From IMG/VR virus record IMGVR_UViG_3300003690_000055, positions 1 through 64,000 of that record: 64,000 nucleotides of DNA. One strand, given 5' to 3'. Positions 15,399-23,143 of the stretch are shown piece after piece. The notes under the pieces are model-generated. The model had not been told where the DNA came from. It saw only the letters and a program-made list of their open reading frames with translations, and searched no databases. The DNA comes from a virus. Numbering within the stretch: the first letter of the stretch is position 1; every line of letters begins with the position of its first letter. Made by a program: the position numbers and the translations under genes.

Positions 15399-15623
15399 GA
15401 GTTTTCTGATAACATACCGATTACGTGGTTTTCTTTGATGACCGTGAAGGTCTCGCCGTTATGCTGGATGTCACGCAGCATGTGCGCTTCTACAACGATC
15501 TGCAATCCGGTATGGGCTTTCTACCGCCCGGTAGTCCTGGGGCAGTAGGATACCGCTATCTTCTGTTTCGCTGTCCTCTATTGTTTTCACCCAAAGATAA
15601 TTATTAACTGGGGTGAATGTCAT
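15395..15623 (-). pseudogene. GroES-like co-chaperonin, frame-disrupted and shortened
   Basis: The first frame starts at ATG 15623, overlapping the iscU stop as ATGA, and stops at 15471 after 50 residues: MTFTPVNNYLWVKTIEDS, SGILLPQDYRAVESPY. A second frame, open from 15520 and ending at 15395, reads QIVVEAHMLRDIQHNGETF then TVIKENHVIGMLSENS. Together they match the start and end of a GroES/gp31-type co-chaperonin, but roughly 20 central residues are missing and the frame changes at 15474-15520. It could be a sequencing deletion, a decayed gene or a short variant needing a frameshift. T4 gp31 replaces GroES to fold the capsid protein. Confidence 0.6.
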
Positions 15624-15994
15624 TTACTCTCCAAATCGGCGATGGCCGCTTTAATGGCCTCTTCTGCCAACACTGAGCAGTGTATTTTAACAGGTGGTAG
15701 GGATAGCTCCTCCACAATATCTGTATTCTTAATTTCTGCAGCTTCTGATAAGGTTTTTCCCTTAATCCATTCGGTGGCTAAGGAAGAGGCCGCTATCGCA
15801 GACCCACACCCAAAAGTTTTAAACTTAGTCTCACAAATACAGTTATTTTCATCCACCCTAATCTGTAACTTCATAACGTCCCCGCATTCGGGGGCGCCCA
15901 CAACTCCGGTTCCCACCTTCGGATCGTTTTTATCCAACGACCCCACATTTCTGGGATTCTCAAAATGATCGATTACTTTTGTTGTATAAGCCAT
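15620..15994 (-). CDS. iscU: iron-sulfur cluster scaffold protein IscU
   Basis: Protein of 124 residues from ATG 15994 (AGGAGA upstream). It is strikingly close to proteobacterial IscU along its whole length: MAYTTKVIDHFENPRNVGS, GAPECGDVMKLQI (Cys37, Asp39), FGCGSAIAASSLATEW (Cys63), and LPPVKIHCSVLAEEAIKAAI (Cys106). The LPPVK motif that HscA recognises is intact, so it should work with the host Isc machinery. It builds [2Fe-2S] clusters before transfer to carriers such as IscA, encoded directly upstream. The closeness suggests fairly recent acquisition from a proteobacterium. IscU is uncommon in phages. Confidence 0.93.
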   Translation of the reverse strand: MAYTTKVIDHFENPRNVGSLDKNDPKVGTGVVGAPECGDVMKLQIRVDENNCICETKFKTFGCGSAIAASSLATEWIKGKTLSEAAEIKNTDIVEELSLPPVKIHCSVLAEEAIKAAIADLESK

Positions 15995-16007
15995 AATTTT
16001 CTCCTTT

Positions 16008-16319
16008 TTAACTAAATGATGATCCGCAACCGCAAGTCGTGTTCGCCGCCGGATTATTAAAGACAAACCCCTCTTGCTGTAGTGTGGCCACATAATCTAC
16101 TGTAGTATCCTTTAGAATTCCGGCGCTCATAGGATCAATATATATCTTTACAGCAGAAATGTCAAGTAAAATATCTTCTTCATCTGGTTCTTCTGTCTCT
16201 ATATTTAAACAATATGACATGCCCGAGCAACCACCCCCCTGGACTGCAATCCTGATGGTCTCGTCGGCTTCTAAAACCTTAGCTATGCGCTCTGTTGCTT
16301 TGTCAGTAAACTGTATCAT
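16008..16319 (-). CDS. iscA: A-type iron-sulfur carrier (IscA/ErpA/HesB family)
   Basis: Protein of 103 residues from ATG 16319; longer upstream reading is out-of-frame overlap with the reductase gene. The three cluster-binding cysteines are present: GGGCSGMSYC (Cys31) and CGCGSSFS near the C-terminus (Cys96, Cys98). IYIDPMSAGIL and VDYVATLQQEGFVFNNP are family signatures. It accepts Fe-S clusters from IscU and delivers them to target proteins. IscA/HesB genes occur in marine T4-like phages; the pairing with iscU 13 bases downstream is more unusual. Confidence 0.92.
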   Translation of the reverse strand: MIQFTDKATERIAKVLEADETIRIAVQGGGCSGMSYCLNIETEEPDEEDILLDISAVKIYIDPMSAGILKDTTVDYVATLQQEGFVFNNPAANTTCGCGSSFS

Positions 16320-16329
16320 CTCTATATAA

Positions 16330-18753
16330 CTAGCCGCACTTTGCAAAACCGCAGTTATTACAAGTAATGCAGCCCTCAACATATACCAGCCCTTCGGTCT
16401 CACACTCGCCACAGGTCTTCTCAGTGGCTGTCTGACCATCCGGGATATATCCTTTCAAAACTCTCGCAACACACTTGGCAAAGCTGAACATATCAGAATC
16501 GCGATCTTTTTGTAGCTGTTCCACAACATATTGAATGTTTGCTCCATGACGCAGACCAAGTGAAATAATACGAGTGAACGCCGAATGGTTGGCATTATCA
16601 AATACTTTAACCAAGTCCTTTATTACTACTGTATCACCATTCTTCCCAACTTTCAAGTCATAAATCGAATTAACTGTTTTACGTGGATTCTTAACTAGAA
16701 TACCCTCGGCCTTGTCGCGAGGGATCTCGATCAGATTTGAAAGACCACCCATAACTTCGTACGGTTTCCCACCCATCAAACCAACAACAATAATCCACTT
16801 CTCTCCCTGAATAGTAGTATGATGAATATTACAATCTAATTCAATGGGGCGCTTGGGGGCACGATGTTGAGGAAACGCCCCACCATCCTCTGATTTCGAG
16901 GCCACGAGAACGCCACTGCGAGATCCCTCCACATACACCGTAAGTCCCTTAAGGCCTCGTTTCCACCCCTCAGTATAAAGGGAACCCACCACTTCTGGCG
17001 CCGTTCCCTTTGGGAGATTAATTGTGGAGCTAATGCTATGATCTATGTGCTGTTGAATTGCTGCTTGTACAGCAATACGTGCAAAACCGTCAATATTATT
17101 TGATTCCATAAAAAAATCAGGGATTTTAGAGTTTTTGTCCGTTTGTAAATTTAGCCATTCCTGAACATTATGGTGTAACACTTCATACTCTACCCATTTG
17201 TCTCCCAAGTCGTCCACAAAATCGGCTTCGAGGTGTTGTTCATTATGAGAGAGTTTACGACGACGAATATAAGAATTACGAAACACGGGCTCCAATCCTG
17301 AAGAAGTCTGGCTCATAATTGATACAGAGCCCGTTGGGGCATTTGTAAGAATAGATATATTGCGACGACCAAAAGTCTCAATTTTTTTAGAAAGATTTTT
17401 CGGGAGCCTTTTTATATATGAGTTTTCTTTCTCTTGTGGCCAGGAGAATGCCGGGAAGGCGCCGCGCTCTTGGGCCAAGCATACACTTTCCTCATAGGCG
17501 GTGTTACGAACAGTGGCATAAATTTTATCAATGATTTCGATAGCTTCGGCCGAGTCGTATGCTAGGTTGAGTCGTGCAATAGCATCTGCTAAACCGTGAG
17601 TACCCAGGCCAGTGCGGCGGCCGCTGTGGGCAGCATTCCATAACTTTTCCCACAATTGTTTTTCATCTTTACTGTCGGCTGCAGCCCTAATTTTATCTAA
17701 CTTTTCCAGCTCAAGTTCTACCAGGTCATCAGAGAGACGCATTCCTACAGTTGTTATTTCTTTTAACTTATTGAAATCGAACTTTGCTTTCTTTGTGAAA
17801 GCGTCTTTTACTAAATGCTTGAGATTTAAGGAAATTAAACGGCATGAATCATAGGCTGATAGCGGTATCTCCCCGCACGGGTTCGTGCAAATCGTTTTAA
17901 ATCCAGTATACTCGTGCGCCGGCAAATTATTTATAATATTGTCCCACATTAAAAGCCCAGGTTCGGCTGTTTTGGTGGCAGACTCAATAATTTCACTCCA
18001 TAACTCACTGGCCTCAATTTCATCAACAAATTCCGGGTCTCCGTCGACTGGAAACTGCAACGTAAACGATTCATTATTCTCGACGGCCTTCATAAAGCTA
18101 TCGCTTATTTTAACTGAGACGTTGGCTCCCGTAACCTTCGAAAGGTCTCGTTTCATCTTGACAAACTTAAATATATCGGGATGACGGACGTCCATAGAAA
18201 TCATAAGAGCCCCTCGGCGTCCATTTTGGCCAATCATCCGACAAATGTAAGAATAAAAGTCAGCAAAGCTCCAAGCACCGGTGGTGGTGCGCGCAGAATT
18301 ATGTACAGGGGCTCCTTCGGGGCGAAGATTAGAAATATCAAGACCGACACCACAACGACGTTTGAACAAATTAGCCAAATCTCTCCCAGTATCGATAATA
18401 GACGAAACATTGTCTTGGGGACTATCAATCACGACACAATTAGATAAAGATACATTAACGTGATCATTACCAATACCCATCATCGGAGATCCTTGAGGCA
18501 CAATGTATTTAAAATCTTTCAGGAAGGAGTAAATCTCATTTTCAGTAAGATAAGGATTCTTGCCCGATTCAAACTTGTCTTCTACCCTTGCAAACTCTTT
18601 GGCAATGCGTCTGTGCATGTCGTCTGGAGTCTTCTCGATAAAATTACCCTTCTTGTCGCGCAAACAATACTTGGTCATAAAAACGTTAGTGGCCAGTTCG
18701 TCACCATTAAAATATTCAAGAGTAGCCGCCCTTACACTGCTTTCTTCGTACAT
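16330..18753 (-). CDS. nrdJ: adenosylcobalamin-dependent (class II) ribonucleotide reductase
   Basis: Protein of 807 residues. Signatures: SNCVVIDSP (Cys about 106), RRCGVGLDISNLRP, TICTNPCGEIPLS with Cys289, Cys293 and Glu295 (active-site NPCGE), RRTGLGTHGLADA, NAPTGSVS, and INLPKGTAPE. The C-terminus carries a Cys-rich tail (CGECETEGL, CITCNNCGFAKCG) used as a redox swinging arm or zinc site in class II enzymes. It makes deoxyribonucleotides without oxygen-dependent cofactor, relying on B12. No separate small subunit is seen, as expected. SD GGGAGGA precedes the ATG; the helicase stop is 3 bases upstream. Confidence 0.93.
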   Translation of the reverse strand: MYEESSVRAATLEYFNGDELATNVFMTKYCLRDKKGNFIEKTPDDMHRRIAKEFARVEDKFESGKNPYLTENEIYSFLKDFKYIVPQGSPMMGIGNDHVNVSLSNCVVIDSPQDNVSSIIDTGRDLANLFKRRCGVGLDISNLRPEGAPVHNSARTTTGAWSFADFYSYICRMIGQNGRRGALMISMDVRHPDIFKFVKMKRDLSKVTGANVSVKISDSFMKAVENNESFTLQFPVDGDPEFVDEIEASELWSEIIESATKTAEPGLLMWDNIINNLPAHEYTGFKTICTNPCGEIPLSAYDSCRLISLNLKHLVKDAFTKKAKFDFNKLKEITTVGMRLSDDLVELELEKLDKIRAAADSKDEKQLWEKLWNAAHSGRRTGLGTHGLADAIARLNLAYDSAEAIEIIDKIYATVRNTAYEESVCLAQERGAFPAFSWPQEKENSYIKRLPKNLSKKIETFGRRNISILTNAPTGSVSIMSQTSSGLEPVFRNSYIRRRKLSHNEQHLEADFVDDLGDKWVEYEVLHHNVQEWLNLQTDKNSKIPDFFMESNNIDGFARIAVQAAIQQHIDHSISSTINLPKGTAPEVVGSLYTEGWKRGLKGLTVYVEGSRSGVLVASKSEDGGAFPQHRAPKRPIELDCNIHHTTIQGEKWIIVVGLMGGKPYEVMGGLSNLIEIPRDKAEGILVKNPRKTVNSIYDLKVGKNGDTVVIKDLVKVFDNANHSAFTRIISLGLRHGANIQYVVEQLQKDRDSDMFSFAKCVARVLKGYIPDGQTATEKTCGECETEGLVYVEGCITCNNCGFAKCG

Positions 18754-18755
18754 CC

Positions 18756-20123
18756 CTATCCTCCCTTACTCTGCTTAAACTTTTTATACTTTTCAAACAG
18801 ATCTTCTTTTTGTTTCTTAGCACTTACTTCCACCATTCCGGCTTCTTCGGATGGCTCAAGCACCTTAATACATACATTACTCGTATCCATAAAAATCGGA
18901 AATACTAGACCATCGGGGCCATTCCGATTCTTGGCAACGAACATTCGTCCACCATTAGTATTTTTATCTTCTATCGTGCGAGAAATAGTAAAAATAAAAT
19001 CAGCAATGAAACATTTATTAAATGCCTCGGAGATTGATTCCATAGTAATAACTTCTGCGTTTAATCCAGACCGATTAGTCTGTGATGCTGTCCACACTGG
19101 TGCCTTGTATTCTGCTGCAATACCACGCAGCTCTTCATAAATAGATTCGAGTTCGTTCCTCTTCTCTTTTAAATACCGAACTGGGCGAAGTAAATCGCCG
19201 TAGTCAACGATGATCATATCTACTTCAATACTTCTCATCCGTAATTTTTCTAAATGATTCCGAATAGTTTGAGTGGTGGCAGTCTTTGTGGGATATTCTT
19301 TTACAATAAGTTTACCTTCAATACCCTGCACCTCTTCATAAATTTGTTCTTTAAAAGCGCCGAGATTTTGAATGGGAATTTTAGTGAGGCACGAATCATA
19401 GCGAGAAGCTACCACCATATCTTGTAGTTCTAATGTGTAATGAACCACCGTCTTTCCCTCTTTGAGAGCCTGTGTACCCAGATGAACAAGAGCCATTGAC
19501 TTCCCGGCGCCGGTAGGCGAAATGACCACACCCAATTCTTTTTGTCCCAAGCCCCCCTTGCAAACATTATCAATTAGGTCCCACCCAGTTGTAGATGGAT
19601 TGCGAAACCGAGGCTTAAACCGCTCCTCAAAATCCTTTTTATAATCATAACCCTCATCGTTGTTCATACCAAGTTTGAGCGAGTCATTAATAACCTGAGA
19701 GATCTCATCAAAAGATGAATTCTGTAGCAATCCGATGGACTTAATCATCGCCGACTTTAAATTCTGTTTCTTACAAAAGTCGAGGGAAGTGTCTTTAATA
19801 TATGCCACGTCTGTGAGATCTGTAATTTGACTGCGAACATAAAACTCGCGAGTTTGTTTCGCGGTAAGCTCATTTTCATCGTCAAGCTCTGAACGAAGGA
19901 TGGTTTTCATAATATCCCTAGAGGGATGAACTTCATACTTCTTACGATAATCAAACACCTTGTTTAAAAATAGTTTAAGATAGTTTAATTCTAAGAAATT
20001 TACATCAAGCACTTCTTCAATTTGATCAGCGAACGCTCGATCATCGAGGATCACCATACACAACTTCTCTTGGAAAGACTTTCCGTACTTGGAAAAGTTT
20101 ACAGACTCACCGTTCAATTTCAT
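18756..20123 (-). CDS. dnaB: replicative DNA helicase, DnaB/gp41-like
   Basis: RecA-fold helicase of about 455 residues. Start chosen at ATG 20123 (GAGGGAAG upstream), because an ATG at 20135 coincides with the predicted transcription start. The N-terminal ~150 residues are helical (primase-interaction type). Walker A is ISPTGAGKS at about 201-209; later come FMDTSNV-type strands, IIVDYGDLLRP (Walker B) and TASQTNRSG (motif H3). It unwinds DNA ahead of the DnaE polymerase. No primase gene is recognised in the window. It is driven by the promoter at 20141-20169. Confidence 0.9.
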   Translation of the reverse strand: MKLNGESVNFSKYGKSFQEKLCMVILDDRAFADQIEEVLDVNFLELNYLKLFLNKVFDYRKKYEVHPSRDIMKTILRSELDDENELTAKQTREFYVRSQITDLTDVAYIKDTSLDFCKKQNLKSAMIKSIGLLQNSSFDEISQVINDSLKLGMNNDEGYDYKKDFEERFKPRFRNPSTTGWDLIDNVCKGGLGQKELGVVISPTGAGKSMALVHLGTQALKEGKTVVHYTLELQDMVVASRYDSCLTKIPIQNLGAFKEQIYEEVQGIEGKLIVKEYPTKTATTQTIRNHLEKLRMRSIEVDMIIVDYGDLLRPVRYLKEKRNELESIYEELRGIAAEYKAPVWTASQTNRSGLNAEVITMESISEAFNKCFIADFIFTISRTIEDKNTNGGRMFVAKNRNGPDGLVFPIFMDTSNVCIKVLEPSEEAGMVEVSAKKQKEDLFEKYKKFKQSKGG

Positions 20124-20140
20124 AGCTTCCCTCATGGCTA

Positions 20141-20169
20141 ATAATACTAGCTCCTAAGTGCTTTGTCAA
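20141..20169 (-). promoter_or_regulatory. sigma70-type promoter TTGACA-N17-TATTAT
   Basis: Minus-strand -35 TTGACA (20164-20169), 17-base spacer, -10 TATTAT (20141-20146). It lies inside the 3' end of the exonuclease gene and serves the helicase, ribonucleotide reductase and Isc genes. Confidence 0.8.
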
Positions 20170-21112
20170 CACAAATTCTATTCATTGTTGCGTGAAGGTC
20201 ATCCCAATTAAATACGCCAAAACCATCCTGGTTCATCATACGAATAACCTCGGTTTTGTTATAATCATACTCAAAATTATCCAGCGTATAGTGTACCTTA
20301 TCTCGACATTGTAAAGAGAGTGCCGGAGCATACAGTTGCATCAATTTATAGTTCTCTATAATTACATCTCTGTAAGCCAAAACGTTCGTGAAAAATTTAG
20401 CTTTGGAGTCGCTTTTAAGACAAAAATCAAAAATCTCTTGCAATGTCGCATCCTTATCTTCTTTAAGAAATTTTAAGTTTTTTGAAATACTTTTAAGGCC
20501 GGCGCCGGGAACTCCTTTGAGATTGTCGGAAGGGTCGCCAGCAATCGCCCTCGCCATTGCAAAGTTACGCGGGTGGATATCAAAATCCTCCACAATATTT
20601 AACTTATTATGAACCTTCTTTTGAATGGGCCGGAATAAAACTGTTTCGTCGTTGCACAACTGGATGAAATCCTTATCACTCGAAACAATTACCTTCTGCC
20701 ATCCCTTAAAGTGGTCGAGCTGGGTGGCATATGCTATTACATCATCAGCTTCCACCTCGTCAAAGCGAAGTTGAACCACTGGGAGCTCATTGAGATATTC
20801 TATCAGGCGTAGTTGCTGCCACGCCATATTAGCTTGCTGTTGTTCATCAGTCAAATCCGTCTGGCGATTGACGCGGATGGGCTTGCGGCCTTCCTTATAA
20901 TTCTTGTTTTGTTCGCGCCTCTTCCGGCTGCCCCCGGGACCATCCCAGATAATCATCACCGTGTCTGGCCTAATGTCCCTACACAGCTTCTGCAAGATGC
21001 CTAGGAAGCCCTTCAAGCCACCGATGGGCTGCCCGTGAGCAGACAGGCTTGGGTTGACGATAAACGCCCTAAAATAGGCGTTGAGAGCGTCAACGATCAT
21101 TACTCTTTTCAT
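20147..21112 (-). CDS. 5'-3' exonuclease (FEN / T4 RNase H family)
   Basis: Protein of 321 residues with the acidic cluster of structure-specific 5' nucleases: MIVDALNAYFRAF, IIWDGPGGSRKRREQNKNYK, EVEADDVIAY, VSSDKDFIQL, and the helix-hairpin-helix part AGDPSDNLKGVPGAGLKS. It would remove RNA primers and 5' flaps. The short PolA at 25910 has no 5'-3' nuclease of its own, so this enzyme may supply that activity in trans. It has its own promoter at 21143-21171. Confidence 0.9.
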   Translation of the reverse strand: MKRVMIVDALNAYFRAFIVNPSLSAHGQPIGGLKGFLGILQKLCRDIRPDTVMIIWDGPGGSRKRREQNKNYKEGRKPIRVNRQTDLTDEQQQANMAWQQLRLIEYLNELPVVQLRFDEVEADDVIAYATQLDHFKGWQKVIVSSDKDFIQLCNDETVLFRPIQKKVHNKLNIVEDFDIHPRNFAMARAIAGDPSDNLKGVPGAGLKSISKNLKFLKEDKDATLQEIFDFCLKSDSKAKFFTNVLAYRDVIIENYKLMQLYAPALSLQCRDKVHYTLDNFEYDYNKTEVIRMMNQDGFGVFNWDDLHATMNRICVDKALRS

Positions 21113-21142
21113 GTGTATCCCCTAATGTATGAAACTCCTATG

Positions 21143-21171
21143 AGTATACCTCACAGGAGCCTCGAAGTCAA
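21143..21171 (-). promoter_or_regulatory. sigma70-type promoter TTGACT-N17-TATACT
   Basis: Minus-strand -35 TTGACT (21166-21171), 17-base spacer, -10 TATACT (21143-21148), 31 bases upstream of the exonuclease ATG. The boxes are identical to those at 2183-2211. Confidence 0.8.
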
Positions 21172-21175
21172 GGGG

Positions 21176-21412
21176 TTATTTAGGAGAAATATCCGAGGAT
21201 TCGCGAGCTAATAGATCATCGGCTTCTTCTAGCTCGACAGTACTCTGTTTTCTATCGTCGAGCCATTTCTTGGCTTCTTTATGTGTGGCGAAGGCGCCGC
21301 GGCTCACTAAAGCTTTTACTACCGACGATGGTTCGTCCTCTTCTTCTTCGGGCTTCGGCTTCTTGCGAGCTTTACCTAAAAAGTCTCGCCAGCCTTCCAT
21401 TATAAGTTTCAT
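21176..21412 (-). CDS. small charged protein with amphipathic N-terminus
   Basis: Protein of 78 residues. The N-terminus MKLIMEGWRDFLGKARKKP is similar to the start of its upstream neighbour (LITESWRKYLAED), and an acidic stretch (EEEEDE) follows. The C-terminal part contains a short segment, ALVSRGAFATHKEAKKWLDD. Its ATG overlaps the corrected stop of the upstream gene as ATGA. The N-terminus resembles capsid-targeting sequences of T4 internal proteins, so packaging into the head is possible but unproven. Confidence 0.6.
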   Translation of the reverse strand: MKLIMEGWRDFLGKARKKPKPEEEEDEPSSVVKALVSRGAFATHKEAKKWLDDRKQSTVELEEADDLLARESSDISPK

Positions 21413-22142
21413 TTGTTTGAATCACCCCCCCACCTACTCCGGTCGATGGGCGGCATGCCGGCCGCGGGGCCGCGGCCCGGATGCGGTTATCTTCTTCCCA
21501 CTCCTGTTCTAACGAGGGGAGCCCCTCCCGCGCCCGGCGAGCATTTTCGGCCTCTACGGAGGCACGCCATTCGGCCTGCCGGGCTGCGGTGTTCGCCTTT
21601 GCCGCTTCGGCTTCCCAGGCGTCGGGCTTCCCGACGGCCTTCGTGACGATAGTGGATGTTAAATCTGGATCACCGAGCTTCTCTCGAACTTTCAAAATCA
21701 CAGCCGCCACCATGGCCCCCCCAACGCCGCCGGCGACGGTTCCAGCGCCGCCGAGGAGGGCGAGCTCGCCACCCCAGGCAGCCATGAAGGGGCCGAGGAT
21801 CTCGCCGGCCATCACGAGGGCCGCGGTCATACCACCAATGGCGCCTACCCAAGCGCCGACTTTGGGGGCTTCTTGTCGAAATTCGTCGCCGGTTGCAACC
21901 TCGCTAAGTTGTGTATCGAGCTTGGCCACCATCGCTTCAGCGGCCTCGTCGATCATCGCTTGCATCTCAGGGGGCAGATCAGCAACGGCTGCCTCGACCC
22001 CCTCTTCGCCCAATTCTTCGAGGGCATCCTGACCGGCCTGAGCTAGCTCTTCAGGATTCGGCTGATCGTCCTCAGCCAAATACTTACGCCAACTCTCTGT
22101 AATTAACTGGTGATTTTTATAACTTGACCACTTACTCATCAT
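21372..22142 (-). CDS. acidic Ala-rich protein with Gly-rich hydrophobic segment, likely frame-shifted near its end
   Basis: The 256-residue frame has an N-terminus HQLITESWRKYLAEDDQ, an acidic Ala/Glu-rich region, then a Gly/Ala-rich hydrophobic stretch (GAIGGMTAALVMAGEILG and LLGGAGTVAGGVGGAMVAAV) that may insert in membranes. The last ~35 residues overlap the next gene and look wrong. Another frame in the same place gives AAGMPPIDRSRWGGDSNK and stops at 21409 with an ATGA overlap, the usual junction here. The frame change lies in a GC-rich palindromic stretch near 21455-21480. A late heptamer lies 21 bases upstream of the ATG. It may be an internal head protein. Confidence 0.65.
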   Translation of the reverse strand: MMSKWSSYKNHQLITESWRKYLAEDDQPNPEELAQAGQDALEELGEEGVEAAVADLPPEMQAMIDEAAEAMVAKLDTQLSEVATGDEFRQEAPKVGAWVGAIGGMTAALVMAGEILGPFMAAWGGELALLGGAGTVAGGVGGAMVAAVILKVREKLGDPDLTSTIVTKAVGKPDAWEAEAAKANTAARQAEWRASVEAENARRAREGLPSLEQEWEEDNRIRAAAPRPACRPSTGVGGGVIQTNETYNGRLARLFR

Positions 22143-22162
22143 GATTCTCCGAGAATGTATAA

Positions 22163-22169
22163 TAAATAG
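22163..22169 (-). promoter_or_regulatory. candidate late promoter CTATTTA upstream of 21372-22142
   Basis: Minus-strand AACTATTTATTATA, 21 bases upstream of the ATG at 22142 and immediately after the corrected recA stop (22172). Confidence 0.55.
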
Positions 22170-22182
22170 TTCTATTCTTTAT

Positions 22183-23139
22183 CTACGTCGTAGAAATCCG
22201 CAGCGCTTCCTTCGCGCACATCAAACTTACGAATGATCTGCTCATCCATAATCTCAAGTACTCGGGTTTAACCTCTTCGGTGCCCCATAGAATCTTGAAC
22301 GCACAGTTGCGCCCCTGTGTGCCGAAGCGAGACTTCTCAAGCTTGACCTTCACCTCGGAGCCGATGCGGAAGCCGCTCTCGTCCTCGATGAAAGCAGACT
22401 TGGCCTTGCGCCCAGTCAACCAGATGCGGAGAGAGTATACATAGTGCATCGCCTTTCCGCCCGGAGTAATAAACGGTGTCGTCATTGCGACGATGCGCGC
22501 ATTCGGTCCTTGTGGAATGTTAGTTTTCAACTGGTTGAGAACCAGGAAGGCTGACTTGGTATTTGCAATTGGAATCGTCAACTTGGACATCCCCTTTGAT
22601 AATATACGTGCCTTCATTGCCATCGTGGACTGAGGATTAAAGTCCCCTTCCACATCCGTGATGGTGGGTGTCATAGCCAAGGAGTCCCAGATAAATAGGG
22701 TTCTTTCTGCTCCCGACTTCAAAACATTTTCAACGGTTTCTAGCACATGCTCAACCGACTGAGCCTGAACATATATAAGTTCATTTACATCGCATCCGGC
22801 GCGTTCAAGGAAGCCCGGATCAATTGCTGACTCAGAATCCATATAAATTACAGTCATTCCCATCTGTTGGGCGTTGCCAGCAACCTGCGCAGCCATAAAA
22901 GATTTACCAGTTGATTCCAAGCCGGCGATCTCTGTGAATTTACCCACCGGGATGCCTGCCAGTTGGCCTCTACAAACAATAGAATCCAACCAGCGCGAAC
23001 CGGTTGGAATCCATTCTTTTACTTCTGTGGGGTTGGCCTCTTTGAGGTTATGTGCCACATCGAGGCCTGATGTTTTGTTGATTAGGGTCCGAAGCCCATC
23101 AATGGAGATCTTGCCGGCCTTTGATTTACTTTTTGCCAT
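22183..23139 (-). CDS. recA: RecA/UvsX-like recombinase with disrupted C-terminus
   Basis: RecA-fold recombinase: Walker A IAGLESTGKS at about 71-80, IYMDSESAIDPGFL, LFIWDSLAMTPT (Walker B), SAFLVLNQLKTNI, and GKAMHYVYSLRIWLTG (L2 region). The frame to 22183 ends in an unlikely sequence after ILWGTEEVKPEY. An alternative frame from about 22267 to a stop at 22172 gives VLEIMDEQIIRKFDVREGS and ADFYDVDKE, which looks like the true C-terminus. About 40 residues seem to be missing at the junction, an estimate from family length. The protein catalyses strand exchange in recombination-dependent replication. The catalytic core is intact. Confidence 0.88.
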   Translation of the reverse strand: MAKSKSKAGKISIDGLRTLINKTSGLDVAHNLKEANPTEVKEWIPTGSRWLDSIVCRGQLAGIPVGKFTEIAGLESTGKSFMAAQVAGNAQQMGMTVIYMDSESAIDPGFLERAGCDVNELIYVQAQSVEHVLETVENVLKSGAERTLFIWDSLAMTPTITDVEGDFNPQSTMAMKARILSKGMSKLTIPIANTKSAFLVLNQLKTNIPQGPNARIVAMTTPFITPGGKAMHYVYSLRIWLTGRKAKSAFIEDESGFRIGSEVKVKLEKSRFGTQGRNCAFKILWGTEEVKPEYLRLWMSRSFVSLMCAKEALRISTT

Positions 23140-23143
23140 TATC

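Noticed and set aside
16320-16439. Longer N-terminal reading of iscA up to 16439
   Set aside because: The extra residues overlap the reductase C-terminus in another frame and look non-protein-like; ATG 16319 fits the IscA family.
18460-19140. 226-residue plus-strand ORF opposite the helicase and reductase genes
   Set aside because: It lies antisense to well-supported nrdJ and dnaB, with no SD and no recognisable domain.
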